From Conchocele bisecta (lineage: Eukaryota > Mollusca > Bivalvia > Lucinida > Thyasiridae), in the NCBI GenBank assembly GCA_029237695.1, contig CM055269.1, positions 26,508,956 through 26,572,955 of the forward strand: a stretch of 64,000 bases of DNA. The letters run 5' to 3'. Below, one piece after another: positions 41,140 to 52,965 of the stretch. Position numbers and translations under genes: made by a program. Under the pieces are notes generated by a model that saw only the letters and a list, made by a program, of their open reading frames with translations, made no database searches and was not told the DNA's origin. How positions within the stretch are numbered: the stretch's first letter is position 1; each line of letters opens with the position of its first letter.

Positions 41140-43625
41140 ATAATTATATATATATATATATATATATTATACCACCCATTTTTTTGTAAAAAAAAAACGG
41201 GTATATTGTTTTCGTCACGGGTGTCCGTCCGTCCTACTGACGTCGTCCGTACGTCCGTCACGTTTCTTGTAACTCGAAAAACTTTTTCACCTTCATACCT
41301 ACGCGCCTGATATTTGGTATGTAGCTTCGTTATCATGTGCAGATGCGCAAAGTGAATTTGGATTTTTGATCCGACCCTCCATCATGGATTATCTCCCCCT
41401 TTCGGACTCAGAATTTCCCATTTTTCTCCTCGTAACTCGAAAAAACTTTTTCACCTTCATACCTACGCGCCTGATATTTGGTATGTAGCTTCGTTATCAA
41501 TGTGCAGATTGCGCAAAGTGAATTTGGATTTTTTGATCCGACCCTCCATCATGGATTATCTCCCCCCCTTTCTTTGGACTCAGAATTTCCCATTTTCTCC
41601 TCGTAACTCGAAAACTTTTCACCTTCATACCTACGCGCCTGATATTTGGTATGTAGCTTGTTATCATGTGCAGATGCGCAAAGTGAATTTGGATTTTGAT
41701 CCGACCCTCCATCATGGATATCTCCCCCTTTCGGACATCAGAAATTTCACCCATTTTCTCCTCGTAACTCGAAAAAACTTTTTCACCTTCATACCTACGC
41801 GCCGATATTTGGTATGTAGCTTCGTATCATGTGCAGATGCAAAGCAAATTTGATTTTTGATCCGAACCCTCCCCTCATGATTATCACCCCCTTTCGGACT
41901 CAGATCCATTTTTCCTCCTCGTAATCGAAAAAAGATTCACCTTCATACCTACGCCTGATATTTGGTATACTTCGTTATCATGTGCAGATGCGCAAAGTGA
42001 ATTTGGATTTTTGATCCCGACCCTCCTCATGATTTATCTCCCCCTCCGGACACGAATTTCCCATTTTTCCCTCGTACCTTCAAACACTTTTTCATTCTTA
42101 CCTACGCGCCAGTGCCAGTAATAAATGTGCCAGTGTATGATATTATCTAATTTATTATAACCCACTTTTTTTGTAAAAAAAAACGGGTATATTGTTTTCG
42201 TCACGGTGTCCGTCCGTCCGTACGTCCGTACGTACGTACGTACGTCCGTCACGTTTCTTGTAACTCGAAAAACTTTTTCACCTTCATACCTACGCGCCTG
42301 ATATTTGGTATGTAGCTTCGTTTATCATGTGCAGATGCGCAAAGTGAATTTGGATTTTTGATCCGACCCTCCATCATGGATTATCTCCCCCTTTCGGACT
42401 CAGAATTTCCCATTTTCTCCTCGTAACTCGAAAAACTTTTTCACCTTCATACCTACGCGCCTGATATTTGGTATGTAGCTTCGTTATCATGTGCAGATGC
42501 GCAAAGTGAATTTGGATTTTTGATCCGACCCTCCATCATGGATTATCTCCCCCTTTCGGACTCAGAATTTCCCATTTTCTCCTCGTAACTCGAAAAAACT
42601 TTTTCACCTTCATACCTACGCGCCTGATATTTGGTATGTAGCTTCGTTATCATGTGCAGATGCGCAAAGAAAAATGGAATTTGGATTTTGATCCGACCCT
42701 CCATCATGGATTATCTCCCCCTTTCGGACTCAGAATTTCCCATTTTCCCCTCGTAACTCGAAACACTTTTTCACCTTCATACCTACGCGCCAGTGCCAGT
42801 ATAAATGTGCCAGTGTATGATATTATCTAATTTATTATACCCACTTTTTTTGTAAAAAAAAACGGGTATATTGTTTTCGTCACGGGTGTCCGTCCGTCCG
42901 TACGTCCATCCGTACGTCCATCCGTACGTCCGTCACGTTTCTTGTAACTCGAAAAACTTTTTCACCTTCATACCTACGCGCCTGATATTTGGTATGTAGC
43001 TTCGTTATCATGTGCAGATGCGCAAAGTGAATTTGGATTTTGATCCGACCCGATCCATCATGGATTATCCTTCCCCCTTTCGGACTCAGAATTTCCCATT
43101 TTCTCCTCGTAACTCGAAAAACTTTTTCACCTTCATACCTACGCGCCTGATATTTGGTATGTAGCTTCGTTATCATGTGCAGATGCGCAAAGTGAATTTG
43201 GATTTTTGATCCGACCCTCCATCATGGATTATCTCCCCCCTTTCGGACTCAGAATTTCCCTATCTCGTAACTCGAAAAACTTTTTCACCTTCATACCTAC
43301 GCGCCTGATATTTAGTATGTACCTTCGTTATGTGCAGATGCGCAAAGTGAATTCCCATTTTTGATCCGACCCTCCATCATCGATTACCTCCCCCTTTCCG
43401 ACTCAGAATTTCCCATTTTTTCCTTTTTCCTTGTAACTCGAAAAACTTTTTCACCTTCATACCTACGCGCCTCATATTTGCTATGTAGCTTCGTTATCAT
43501 GTGCACATGCGCAAAGTGAATTCGGATTTTTTATCCGACCCTCCATCATGGATTACTTCCCCCTTTCGGACTTAGCATTTGGGGAAAGTGGGTATATTGC
43601 GATGGCGCGCCATCGACTTTTTCTA
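41140..43625. repeat. Tandem array, about 160-bp unit, about 13 copies
   Basis: The unit runs CTCGTAACTCGAAAAACTTT, TTCACCTTCATACCTACGCG, CCTGATATTTGGTATGTAGC, GCAGATGCGCAAAGTGAATT, TCCGACCCTCCATCATGGAT, CTCCCCCTTTCGGACTCAG. Three sub-blocks each begin with an AAACGGGTATATTGTTTTCG head and CCGTCCGT steps (41195, 42183, 42860), so the array is itself part of a repeated larger element ending GATGGCGCGCCATC near 43600. Open frames through it are array products. Confidence 0.85.
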
Positions 43626-43689
43626 GTATATATATATAATAATATATAGTTTAAATATATAAAAACTAATACTGCATTAATATATATAT

Positions 43690-43930
43690 GTGGCTGTGAC
43701 TGGATAACTGGAGCTTATTGAAATTGTGAAAAGTGTAGGTTCTGATTAAATAACACCCGTTTGTAGCAACCAATATTGCTCGTTCGAAACATGACTGGGG
43801 TTTCATTTATGGAATGACGAATGTTGCCGACGCTGATCAGACTGCGGTTCTGGGTCTACACTGGTTGAAAAACCCCATTTCTCCAGTCACAGCCACATAC
43901 ATGTATGTGCAATATGCAATCATGATCGAT
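43690..43930. repeat. Palindromic GATCAGACTG-family repeat
   Basis: GTGGCTGTGACTGGATAACTGG at one end and CCCCATTTCTCCAGTCACAG at the other form an inverted pair about 200 bp apart. Confidence 0.55.
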
Positions 43931-44439
43931 GATAACTTAAAGCTAGACAACTGAAACATAATTAATGAGTCTCGATCACAGTAGTCTCCCTTTATAATGA
44001 TGTTATATTACTCTCTTTCCCTCGGAAATATGTGCTTTATTCTTCCTTTTTTCAGTCAAAATGTGCTTATTATATGATCTACTAATGATATATTGTAGAA
44101 AAAGTATATAATATTATCATAAATGTTATTTTTAATGAAGATTGGGATAGATTGGGGTAAGATTTGGGTAAAATCGTACTTTCGCTCGACACCACTTCCG
44201 TGGCGGAATTCTTCTGTTATTTTTTATGTATTAGTGTAAACCAACTTCCTCAACAATATTCAAATTATGCATGAAGAAAGTCACCGATTGTTAAATTGTT
44301 TTTCTCATGTGACTGCCATATTACTACAAATTACTGTCCCCTCTGCCGAATATCATGTAAATCTCCCATATAGCGAGTAATCTAATTTACTTGTTGCCAG
44401 ATCCGCGATCGCGCCCAAGGGTGGACACCATGACAATCC

Positions 44440-44580
44440 AGGGATTCCGCTGGGGAAAATAAAAAAAAATCGCAACTTCAAAATATTGGCGATAAAAAAT
44501 TACAATTTTCGAGGAGAAAAAACGAAAATTGTAATTTTGTGTCACCAATTGCGAAAGTGGCGATCGCCAGCGGAATCCCT
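44440..44580. mobile_element. MITE with CGCTGG/CCAGCG ends, copy 2 of 2
   Basis: GGGATTCCGCTGGGGAAAAT to CGATCGCCAGCGGAATCCCT; a shorter relative of 3813-4024. Confidence 0.75.
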
Positions 44581-44735
44581 GCAATCAATAAAGTAGTGGT
44601 GGTAATTACAAAGTGACTAAACTATGACTACATGTACAAATGTTTTTTGTTTTCTACTTATTTGAAACAGTACATGTACATATATTATACCATCCTATCA
44701 ACAAGCCGTATGTGTTTCGGTTGGACATTTGAGAC

Positions 44736-45310
44736 CATTTTTGTTGTGCCTGCTTTAGTCTACTATAATCGCCAAATTTTCCGCCACCGTTGTCGTCCGC
44801 GTCGTCGTCTGAAATGTCAAAAAGTTTGTACAAGCTTAAGTCCTCATGGTATAACTAATATTACTTGCTTCAATATTTTGACACTTTATACATGTGAGCA
44901 TTTGGAACACACTCGTGCCGCCATTAACATGACCTTTTTTTACCTTCAAATTTTTACAGAAACACTGTTGCATTTTTGCATCAAAAAGTTTGTACAAGTT
45001 CCTTCATCATCGTTTAATATTACTTGGACTGCTTCTATATTTGGAACTTGATACATGTAAGCATTTTGAACACACTCATGTCACCATTAACATGACCTTG
45101 ACCTTCACTTAGCCATTTTTTGTCGCGCCTGCTTTAGCAGATGGCACGACTATAGTCGGCGCATTTTCCGGAATGTTAAAAAGTTTGTACAAGCTTTGTC
45201 ATCATGGTATAACTTTAATATTACTTGACGGATTTCTTCAATATTTGGACACTTGATACATGTGAGCATTTGGAACTCACTCATGCTGCCATTAACATGA
45301 CGTTCACCTT
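44736..45310. repeat. Two copies of the CGCCTGCTTTAGCAG-type repeat
   Basis: 44736-45080 and 45121-45305, in direct orientation, share AAAAAGTTTGTACAAGCTT, CTTCAATATTT..GACACTT and GAGCATTTGGAAC with 7300-7660. Confidence 0.65.
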
Positions 45311-45319
45311 TTTCGCTTA

Positions 45320-46083
45320 AAGGTACATGCCCACTCAGTAGACACAAAATGTTTGTTATAGGAATTAAATAAGTGTACAATGGTGTCGGCTAATTATTAG
45401 CACCTATGGCTCTTCATACAAATTTATATGGCATTACCATCTCCATATTCGGTCAAACTTTCCTGAATAATTCAACGCAGTTCAAAAACGTTTGTGCAGG
45501 TAAAATGTCATAACGTTGTGACGTAAATTGTGTGATGTATGACATCTCGTGCGTGTTTGCAACGTCACATTTGTATCGGCTAATGCTACGCATCTGGTAG
45601 TGTAAACAAAATGGCGAGCAGCATACTGGATCAGCATAGCAAAATTGGTATTAAACATGAAGCAGAACTATCCAGTGACATCATGGCATGTTAGTTTCGT
45701 CGTTTAACAGTTAATTTAGTAAATAAGAGAGCTATTCCATCAGCAGGGTCTGAGGATTTTACACATTTTGACTATATTCGGAATAACTTTTTGCCAAACT
45801 ATCGGAATGTGATAAAATTGTGCCAAAGTGTAGCAATTAATCAGCTTTTTATTCCAAAATCCACATAGTTTATTATGACGTACGCATGGCTAAATTTGAC
45901 GTGAATTGCGCATTAGCCGATGCGCAGAATTAGCCGAAATGACAGTACATGTGTGTCACCATTTCACCAGTTCTAAAAATTACGAGTCCCCGCTATACAG
46001 ATATAATCATTTAGTAATATTTATTTTACTGATAGTGACTCATGGTGGTAACAGGCTATTTTCATATGCAAATGAGGCATGCT

Positions 46084-46115
<32 letters not shown>

Positions 46116-46407
46116 CTAACTAAATGTGTTATATTTTCGATCATTGCACATCAAAAAATACATACAGAATAAAAAAAAAAAAAAAGAAATACAGAGAATA
46201 AATAGTAATGTCCGTTAACATTTAAGGAAACACACACGATTATCGCCCCTGATATTAGTGTGCAAACGTCTGATATAAAATGTATAATACTACCAATCAA
46301 TGAATGCGGTAATAGTGAATGAATGTTTATTTTGCGAGAAAATGTCTGTGATGATGTCTCTGATATATAAAAGAACATTTTGTGCCTGCTGAGTGGGTAT
46401 GTACCTT
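45320..46407. mobile_element. TA-flanked non-autonomous DNA transposon, 1.09 kb
   Basis: Inverted ends AAGGTACATGCCCACTCAGT and, complementary, AAGGTACATACCCACTCAGC, matching over about 35 bases, flanked by TA on both sides (45318-45319 and 46408-46409), as for Tc1/mariner-type targets. No transposase. It ends 15 nt before the splice acceptor of the exon at 46425. Confidence 0.75.
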
Positions 46408-46424
46408 TATTGTCTCCATTGTAG

Positions 46425-47039
46425 AGAACGAAACAACTAACCAACTCCCAGGGGGGTTGGTGTAAAGCTGCCAGTCGTGAAAACTCGGGCCAGCATCGGA
46501 CAGACATGACCTTGATATCGGCACTGACAAAGCTCTTCAAGAACAAGCAAGTCGGTAGTTTTGGAGACGGCCCGGGCGCCTACAAGAGAGAGTTGCTGAA
46601 ACTGAGGGACGTGAAGGGCTATGATGCATATGATGGAGCGCCATTTTGTGAAGAAACCAGCGAGGGTAGAGTAACGTTCTTAGATCTGACGGTTCCTGCA
46701 TTCGGCTTGCCCATGTATGATTGGGTCCTGAGTTTGGAGGTGGCTGAACATATCCCCAGTATTTACGAGAATGTTTTCCTTGATAATATATGCCGGCACT
46801 CCAAAGAAGGTATTGTTCTTAGCTGGGCAGTGCCGAATCAGGGCGGTCTTTCCCATATTAATAACCGACCACTGGAGTATGTTGTTAAGGTGATGGGTAA
46901 ATATGATTTTACGCACGATCAAAAGTTGTCACATGTCTTGCAGAATGCATCAACTATGTCATGGCTGCGTCAAAATGTGAATGCTTTCCGCAGAAAAAAT
47001 CACACTTATCTTCCAAATTTGGAGACCTGGTATACGTAA
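46425..47039 (+). CDS. Probable last exon: class I methyltransferase-like domain
   Basis: Acceptor TGTCTCCATTGTAG at 46411-46424; open in phase 0 for 204 codons to TAA 47039. SAM-binding motif I is FGDGPGAY, an acidic residue follows in GYDAYDGAPF, and the motif IV region is WVLSLEVAEHIP. The N-terminal part (GGWCKAASRENSGQH) precedes the domain without a break. With the signal-anchor exon at 39490-39768 (phase 0 donor) this gives a type II membrane methyltransferase-like protein of about 297 aa. The substrate is unknown. The exon is followed by AATTAAAATAAATAGG, a possible poly(A) signal region. Confidence 0.65.
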   Translation, partial: RTKQLTNSQGGWCKAASRENSGQHRTDMTLISALTKLFKNKQVGSFGDGPGAYKRELLKLRDVKGYDAYDGAPFCEETSEGRVTFLDLTVPAFGLPMYDWVLSLEVAEHIPSIYENVFLDNICRHSKEGIVLSWAVPNQGGLSHINNRPLEYVVKVMGKYDFTHDQKLSHVLQNASTMSWLRQNVNAFRRKNHTYLPNLETWYT

Positions 47040-47221
47040 TTTCCGTTTCAAATTAAAATAAATAGGCATGTGCTTAATATCAAACTTTGTGTACATGTAC
47101 CATTTCCCAGGCTTGGAATCAGATAGTTTGATTAGTCAAGGCTGTCAGTAGAACTGCATGATTTCAAGTACGGATGTTGAAAACATGTTCAGAAAGTGAT
47201 ATAATAGCAGATGTCTTTTGA

Positions 47222-47435
47222 TTAACCCTTACTACGCTGAATTAAATTTGGCCGTCTCTTGGAAATGTTTTATTTTCAATATTTCTCGATAAAAACCCTG
47301 TTTTGACAGCATATGAGAATCGTCTCCACTGGAGATGATTCTCATGTGCTGCTAAAACAGGTTTTTTGTTAAGAATAAAGGCAATAATGAAAAACAGCAG
47401 ACGGCAATTTTCGTCTCCCATGTAGTGAGGGTTAA
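47222..47435. mobile_element. TTAACCCTTA-end MITE, copy a
   Basis: Ends TTAACCCTTACTACGCTGAA and AGTGAGGGTTAA, CGTCTGCTG inverted near each end, and a central hairpin around CTCCACTGGAGATG. First of about ten copies between 47 and 62 kb. Confidence 0.8.
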
Positions 47436-49200
47436 TGCCTCTTGTCAAAAGTTCACTAAGTCTAGCATGGGTGTGCTAGCTAGCACTTTCATTATCATTT
47501 TCAAACAGGAAAGACTTGTCATCTGCAAGACAACAACTTCCATTTTTCATAACCATTGGTCATCAGGGAGGGCATTGTAAGTTTGTAAAAAAAAAAGAAG
47601 GTTTTATGTAGTTTGAATACCAGTATATTTAATATGAACTATTTTTTATGTTTGACTAGGAGTTTAGTAGGAACAATTTCTGGTTAATTTTACACTTTTT
47701 TTGCTATGGTGTTAACATTTTTGTTGAGACAAAAAAAACATACTTGGTACACACAAAACCAACAGCTGTAAAGACCTCTGGGCCCCTGAGCATCCCATGA
47801 TTCATGCACAATTGCTGTGTAAATGTGTTTGGATATATACATAACAAAATTCTCTTCTTGCTATATCCTACACGGTGCATAGAGTTGCTATGTCGGTCTC
47901 TTTAATAGTGTGGACAAGCACCTGAATAAAATTTGGTGCAACATGATGGGGAGACATCAGACTACAGCGTGCTATGCATTGTTTTCATCAAATTTATATA
48001 GGAAGTCTCATATCTGAATGGTTTGTTGACCGTTTGTTAAACTGTTTGAGAATTAAGTAAAGTCGTAAAAGTTAGAAGTTAGAACAATACACAGTGCTGT
48101 AGATACATACCTGTATTAACCTACATACTGTATTGAATCCAGTGACTTGTAAACAGTTATCTTAGTGTATTGTCACTATTGTCTACTTGCCCACTATGCA
48201 AGTAAATATGGCTTTTACCTGTGCCAAATGTACTTCTAATAATAGACAGTTCACCAGTTTGACATTTTACACATTGAACAAATCTTCATTGTATATTTTG
48301 TGATTGACGGTAGAAAAGCTCAGATATCTAACTTTTTGTGTAGTCTGCTGAAATAATATGTATAGGACATTGTCGTCCTATATATCTGGGAAATATTGCA
48401 TCAAATTTTGTTAGATTTCTTGCCATATTATTTGCTGTATGTGTCAAACGCTCTGAGTGTTGAAACTGTCTGATAGCATGTACAAACTAAAATGGCGGAG
48501 ATGGCAACTCAATGCTCTGTATAATATACACTAAGAAGAACAGGGTCAGATATACTATATATATATATCCAGTCACATTTGAAACAAAAGGTCATATTCT
48601 ATAAATGTCGTTCCTTAACAATGCAAACCTGACCTTTTGTACAGATTGATGTAAACAAAACCTTGTCAGTAAACCACCTACATTTGTATTTGGTATTATG
48701 CCATGACATCTCTATATTTATATATACCCTGTCATAATAGGGACATTTAGTGTCAACCATTGCCAGCCACAACTGTTGATTATACATTTTAATCGATAGC
48801 TACAGGATGTATACTTGGTATGTTGCTTCCTTAGAGGTATGGCTTCTATAAGCATGTTGATTTTTTATTCTACCCAGAGACCATTATTACCTCCTGTCCT
48901 TTGGATTTGGAATTTCACCCTATGCTGAAGACACTCTACAGAAAATTCAAAATACATTGTAATCTTTTTTATTTCATGTCACAGGTTTATATCATGACGG
49001 TTGACCACCATATGAACCTTCTCCAATGTCGACGAGACGGTTCAAATGAGTGGCCACAACATATATTTTGAATGAGAAACAAGATTCAATGTTCTAGTCA
49101 AGTATTCAGTTTAATTGAGTACAAATTTACATGCATGAGATTTATTTACAGATACATGTATGTTCCGTGTATTTAATTAACCCTTTCAACATCACATGCC
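47436..49200. other. Unique AT-rich sequence, nothing recognised
   Basis: No convincing exon. Near 49000-49070 a fragment of the ATGGTTCAAATGAGTGG hairpin family (see 53316-53539) is present. Confidence 0.4.
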
Positions 49201-49305
49201 TGTATAGTGGTATTGGCAAACAGTGTAGATCCAGATGATCTTCACTTTTTGCATGTAATTTTCATGTTTTTGAGAACAATAACACCCCTGTTCATAGATG
49301 GACCA

Positions 49306-49525
49306 GGGGCCCGTTTCACTAAACTTCTTACGACTAAAATGTTCGTAAGTTCAAATTTAAGATCGTCTGTAGATGTCAATTTATGTATTTACATTTATTG
49401 ATGCTCAATAAATGTAAATCCAATCATTATTTACAAGAAAACATTGTTAATCTGAAATTTACAGACTATCATAATTTTGCACTTACGAACATTTTAGTCG
49501 TACAAAGTTTAGTGAAACGGCCCCC
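49306..49525. mobile_element. MITE with CCCGTTTCACTAAAC ends, copy 3 of 3
   Basis: GGGGCCCGTTTCACTAAACT to AGTTTAGTGAAACGGCCCCC, with a shortened centre. Confidence 0.85.
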
Positions 49526-49893
49526 AGTTACTTATGGGTGAAAGGGTTAAGTAAAGTTATTGCTACTACTTATCTACTTTCTTTAACCTCTAGCATAAAA
49601 GTATTTGTGTATTTTACACTCTTTATTTTAGCTTATTAAAATGTTCTTGATTTTCCAAAATGTGAGTCACACTAGATCTGTCTGTTCCCATAAGTACATG
49701 TATATACATACAGATGATGATTTAATACGATATTTATTAAGTGAGCTTTCTTTGCAATTGTTACATTCCAGGCCTCGACAAATCCACTTGTATTGGCGAG
49801 TGCATTTTGGATCTGGGCGAGTGTGAATTTGGAGGAATAATGAAGATTAACATGAAAATATATAGGATTGGATTCGTTGAATTGTAATCTGTA

Positions 49894-50165
49894 GCCTATT
49901 TCACCAACATTGCAAAGTATACTTTTCTAGCAAAGTATACTTTGAGGGAGTAATCATTTATTTTTCCTGAAATGCATTATTTCGTATAGAACTAACGACT
50001 GCATATATTTGATGATTAAAAGTATGCAGAATTATTATACTGAATTTATTACATGTAATCAATTCAGTATAATCAAAATTAGTAAATTTATCATAAAATT
50101 GAAAATTTCTCTCTCAAAGTATACTTGCTCAAAGGCTACTTTGCATGTTGGTGAAATAGGCTACT
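49894..50165. mobile_element. Palindrome-centred MITE, copy 2 of 2
   Basis: Starts GTAGCCTATTTCACCAACAT and ends TGTTGGTGAAATAGGCTAC, giving good inverted ends of about 30 bases; interior as at 1155-1428. Confidence 0.75.
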
Positions 50166-50454
50166 GGACAAGTGGAAAATTAAGAATTTGTCGAGGCCTG
50201 GATTCTATTTATACTTATTGCAGCATTCATTGAAATTGTACTGACCACCGAACGTACACAGTGGTTTACTTTACATATTTATTACACTGGTATATTTTGA
50301 TTTTTTTGTTTACTCTGCATTATTACAATACCAAAGCTCATTTAATGCAATAAAATAACCTTCTGAGCAATACAAACTCATAAATGACCTTAGCTGTTGA
50401 TAGGCCGTTAAACCCCAACAAAACAAACTCATATTGATTATATTAAAATGGTTT

Positions 50455-50666
50455 TCACCCTTACAATGCTGAATTAATTTTGTTTGCCTGCTGTTTATTT
50501 TTTATTTTCCATTTTGTTCGTCAACTGCATGGTTTGACAGCACTTTAGAATCATTTCCAATTCCATAAAATGCTGTCAGACCTTGTTTTTATTGAGAAAG
50601 ACGACAAACTTAACTATATAATTTACAGCAGACGACAATGTTTGTTTCCCACATTCTAAGGGTTAA
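50455..50666. mobile_element. TTAACCCTTA-end MITE, copy b
   Basis: CACCCTTACAATGCTGAATT start, TTCTAAGGGTTAA end, inverted TGACAGCACTTTAGAATCAT centre. Confidence 0.75.
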
Positions 50667-50689
50667 TTAGCCCCTCGCATATGTGTGTG

Positions 50690-51285
50690 CGTGCGTTCAT
50701 TAGTAACACCTTTTATTTTTTAATAACTCATGAAACACTTCACCGATTTTGATAATATTTGGCCACAATGTGTGTAGGGATGGTGCTTTGTTTTGTATAC
50801 AACTCACGTCCGACCACCCATGGACACTGAGGACTTGCACTGTAACAGTGCAAGTCCTCAGTGACCATGGGCGGTCGTACGTAGGTCGTATACAAAAAGT
50901 CTGTATGTTCACATTATTTGTAAGGCAAACTGTTTTAAACAAAAATTATCGAGGCTGCCAGCGAGGGGATTAGCTTAGTGATAACGATGTCCTTGTTCTG
51001 ATGTGAGGCTACGCTCGGAATGTTTGTAATAAAATGCTCAAAGTACCCCACTCTATGGGGGTGAGGGCTTTGTGATCTATGGCTGACAAAACTGACCTTT
51101 CAGAATTTGTAACAATGCTCGTCTTGTTATTTATTGATCATCTTGCATGGTGACACCATAGGATACCTATTTAACTCTTTACACGGCTATCTTAATTTAT
51201 TTGTCGTCTGCTGTGAGAAATAAGGCAAGTTATATAAGCAACAGCAGGCGAAAATTGTTGTGTGTAGGGGTCTAAGGGTTAATTG
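50690..51285. repeat. Hairpin repeat and internally deleted MITE copy c
   Basis: 50796-50895 is a long hairpin (TGGACACTGAGGACTTGCAC facing GTGCAAGTCCTCAGTGACCA). 51172-51283 is a short TTAACTCTTACAC...CTAAGGGTTAA element that keeps only the ends of the MITE family. Confidence 0.6.
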
Positions 51286-51450
51286 TTAATATACCTTTCT
51301 CTGTACACACGACCTGTATATGTGGCTGTGACTGGATAAATGGGGTGTATGGCATTTGTGACCAGTGTAGTCTCAGATCAACCTGCGCAGCCACGCAGTC
51401 TGATCTGGGACTACACTGTTCACCATTTAGTCAGTGTCGTAGCAAACGTT
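51286..51450. repeat. Palindromic GATCAACCTGCGCAG repeat
   Basis: GACCAGTGTAGTCTCAGATC against GATCTGGGACTACACTG with a central GCGCAGCCACGCAG; the same family as 60690-60830, 43690-43930 and 3385-3660. Confidence 0.6.
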
Positions 51451-51950
51451 GTTAGATCAGCATTTGTACAGCTCTTGAAAACCCCTTGAATTTGACATCT
51501 GACTTGAAAAACCCTTGAAAATGATCAATTGCCTTGAAAAACCCTTGAAAAACAATAAATAACCCTTAAAAACCATTGAATATTAACCGGCCCACTTTGG
51601 TCTAAACGCCACCACCAAATTCAATTGATTGGTCCAAACAACACCAGCCTTAAATACCATGGCCAAAACGGCTCCAGTCTTAAAAAATCAAGCTTTGTAT
51701 CGGCTCTGGCTAAAAAATTGGGTCATTGTAAAAAAAAAAAGTCCTTAAATTTGAAATTAAATGTCTTGAAAAACCCTTAAATTTTGCTAGTGAAAGTTTG
51801 TATGAACCCTGTCTAAGATCCTTTTATGTATCTCAATGATGAATCCATCCTTAAATATTCAACCCGTCTCTATATGACCTTAGTTGTTGTTGGGACATTA
51901 AACACAGTCGCTAATTTTCTTTTTGTACAATTATTTGTAATCCTATTACT

Positions 51951-52348
51951 TTTGTGGGTGGCAGGTGGGAGCACGCGATGGCTAATTTAACGATCGGGGT
52001 TCATCCTTACCGGAATCCCGACTGGAGACCTGGTTTGGCCCTCACATACGTCTTTGGCATTTTGTATGTGACAGTTGAATCTGGTTATACCCCATATGTG
52101 AGTATTACGATATTCGTAATCCTATTTTAGGGGAAGGGGCCAAGTGACTTGGTGTGGTATGGACCTGGCACCAGGTCAGGTTATTCTAATTTCAGGGCTG
52201 AATATATTTGTTCTCGATGTAAATATTCCATTCTGATTTTGGGATTTTCCCCCAGTGCAGCAGGTTAAAATGGCACCGAACCCGTTTGCCCGGCCTTACA
52301 TGACCTTAGCTGTTGATAGGCCGTTAAACACTAATAAACAAACAAACC
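51951..52348 (+). repeat. tRNA-like SINE, full-length type 1
   Basis: Head GCAGGTGGGAGCACGCGATG, GGGGTTCATCCTTACCGGAA, core TGTGACAGTTGAATCTGG and GGGGCCAAGTGACTTGG, a second box CACCGAACCCGTTTGCCCGG, and tail TGACCTTAGCTGTTGATAGG ending in an AAACA repeat. The GGTTC..-like boxes suggest a tRNA-derived head, but no intact tRNA gene is present. Confidence 0.65.
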
Positions 52349-52350
52349 TA

Positions 52351-52530
52351 TTACTTTTAGGGGAAGGGTCCAAGTGACTTTGCTGTGGTATGGACCTGGG
52401 ACCTGGCACCAGGTCAGGTATTTCAGGCCTGATTATATATTTATTTTGAATGCGGGATCGAACCCGTTGGCCCGGCCTTAAATGACCTTAGTTGTTGATA
52501 GGCCGTTAAACACCAAAAACAATAAATCAA
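52351..52530 (+). repeat. 5'-truncated SINE type 1
   Basis: Begins at CCTATTACTTTTAGGGGAAG, lacks the head, and runs to the TGACCTTAGTTGTTGATAGG tail directly after the previous copy. Confidence 0.6.
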
Positions 52531-52797
52531 ATCGCATTCACTTTAAATTTTCATATCTAAACGATGGATCTTTCTGGGATTCATAACTGGGGCCAAGTGT
52601 TCCGGTGTAGTAATGGTGGCTGTCACTGAATCCGGGCTGAAAGTTTGTAACTTCAGAGCTGAACGTATGGTGCTTCCCCACATACGGGTAAATTCCTCTC
52701 TATATATGTCCTTGATGTTGACGAAAATCCTCATCTGAATCTACACTGTTTACAAACATTGGTTTATGGTTTGTGGTATTGAGATTGTCAGAAATAT

Positions 52798-52965
52798 TAG
52801 CCCTTAGAATGCGGGAAATGGAAATTTTCATCTGCTGTTGATTTTTTTTCTCTAGAAAAGCATGGTTTGGAAATAATTCTTAAGCGTTGTTAAACCATGT
52901 TTTTAATGAGAAAAATGGAAAATAAAAAGCAGACAACAAAATGTAATTCAGCAGGGTAAGGGTTA
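52798..52965. mobile_element. TTAACCCTTA-end MITE, copy d
   Basis: TTAGCCCTTAGAATGCGGGA to GCAGGGTAAGGGTTAA, with a shortened centre. Confidence 0.7.

Noticed and set aside
41500..43176. Several open frames of 85-117 codons in the 160-bp array
   Set aside because: They restate the array unit in different frames and break whenever the unit length varies.
46327..46546. Minus-strand frames over the start of the methyltransferase-like exon
   Set aside because: They cross the transposon boundary and the well-supported plus-strand exon, and show no domain.
51951..52348. Possible tRNA gene, from GGTTCGAACC-like boxes
   Set aside because: No cloverleaf can be drawn, and the same boxes recur in every copy of the SINE family and its fragments.
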